Source: Pauljensenia sp. | GTDB lineage: Bacteria; Actinomycetota; Actinomycetes; Actinomycetales; Actinomycetaceae | NCBI GenBank assembly: GCA_029983625.1 | Contig: JASBZF010000040.1 | Coordinates: forward strand, 1 to 14,110 | Length of the DNA stretch: 14,110 nucleotides | Direction: 5' to 3' | Part shown: positions 13,819 through 14,110 of the stretch, in pieces | Numbering within the stretch: position 1 is the stretch's first letter | How the letters are laid out: each line of letters begins with the position of its first letter | Translations under genes and position numbers: made by a program | Notes under the pieces: model-generated | The model's database searches: none | What the model was told of the DNA's origin: nothing | What the model saw: only the letters and a program-made list of their open reading frames with translations

Positions 13819-14110
13819 GGACTTCTCCTTCGCGTGAGGAACGGGCACGAGGGCGGCGACATACTGTAGGGAACTCAGAAGCTGTAATCGTTACTCCGAT
13901 TGCATAGGCGGGCAGGGCAAACCAGAGGACGCGCGTCCAGTCAAAGACGAGTAAGCCCACTGCAGGCACGCAGACCAGCGCTGTCCACATCCATAAGATC
14001 ACAACGACTGCCCGGTGTGAGTGCCCCCGCAGAATCAAACGATCATGGAAGTGTGAACGCTCCGCTTTGAAGGGACTCTTCCCTTTGCAAATCCGGCGAA
14101 TCGAAGTGAC
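13811..14110 (-). CDS. Polyprenyl-phosphate HexNAc-1-phosphate transferase (WecA/Rfe-like), C-terminal part
   Basis: Partial gene: the 5' part lies beyond the window edge, and 99 residues are visible. The first visible part, RRICKGKSPFKAERSHFHDRL, matches the cytoplasmic loop of the WecA/MraY superfamily, where the His-rich HxHxR motif is part of the active site. Two membrane helices and a short basic tail follow. These enzymes transfer GlcNAc-1-phosphate or a related sugar phosphate to decaprenyl or undecaprenyl phosphate, starting arabinogalactan, teichoic acid or polysaccharide linkage units. In M. tuberculosis the equivalent gene upstream of the atp operon is rfe (Rv1302). The stop codon overlaps the start of the AtpI-like gene. 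Confidence 0.85.
   Translation of the reverse strand, partial: VTSIRRICKGKSPFKAERSHFHDRLILRGHSHRAVVVILWMWTALVCVPAVGLLVFDWTRVLWFALPAYAIGVTITASEFPTVCRRPRARSSREGEVHE

Noticed and set aside
1..14110. Mobile elements, phage genes, CRISPR arrays, tRNA or rRNA
   Set aside because: No transposase or integrase frame, no terminal repeats, no regularly spaced direct repeats and no recognisable RNA gene were seen. The region has conserved core gene order.

Overview
The window looks like a chromosomal housekeeping region from an actinobacterium, most likely Actinomycetales and probably close to Actinomycetaceae. Evidence: an eight-gene ATP synthase operon in the order a-c-b-delta-alpha-gamma-beta-epsilon; an upstream WecA/Rfe-type transferase and a small AtpI-like membrane protein; a DUF2550 gene directly after atpC; the actinobacterial/archaeal mismatch endonuclease NucS; and a small conserved protein with a CPACGQ...RRHWH..CW pattern. 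The same neighbours (rfe, a small membrane protein, atp genes, DUF2550, nucS, a thioredoxin-like protein) occur around the Mycobacterium tuberculosis atp locus, but here atpF and atpH are separate rather than fused. G+C looks to be in the mid-50s percent by eye (not computed). Every gene I can support is on the minus strand, so the window reads from right to left.

From the right edge: the C-terminal end of a polyprenyl-phosphate HexNAc-1-phosphate transferase (13811-14110) overlaps an AtpI-like protein by 8 nt (13393-13818). After a 135-nt gap comes the F1Fo ATP synthase operon (6394 to about 13281), with tight spacing and ATGA, GTGA or TGATG overlaps at several junctions. A hairpin lies between atpB and atpE, and a 13-bp stem followed by a T-rich tract lies just after atpC. 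The epsilon subunit is only 87 residues and has no C-terminal helical domain. The a subunit has a start-codon ambiguity (CTG or GTG).

Left of the terminator are a DUF2550 membrane protein (5891-6304), NucS (5171-5869), a 133-157 nt gap with two dyads, NagA (3802-5013), and the small Cys/His protein (3506-3805), whose ATG overlaps the nagA stop. A second block follows: a two-helix membrane protein with a long acidic tail (1981-3411), a predicted lipoprotein coupled to it by ATGA (983-1984), and a CnoX/YbbN-type thioredoxin-TPR protein that lacks CxxC (56-940).

Functionally the window combines energy transduction (ATP synthase), cell-wall precursor chemistry (the transferase and NagA), replication fidelity (NucS), and a poorly understood envelope or protein-quality module at the left end. 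No stretch longer than 300 bases lacks a gene. I see no tRNA, rRNA, CRISPR array, insertion sequence or phage gene. The best candidate for undescribed biology is the membrane protein-lipoprotein pair at 983-3411; most of the rest is conserved core genome with some interesting details.
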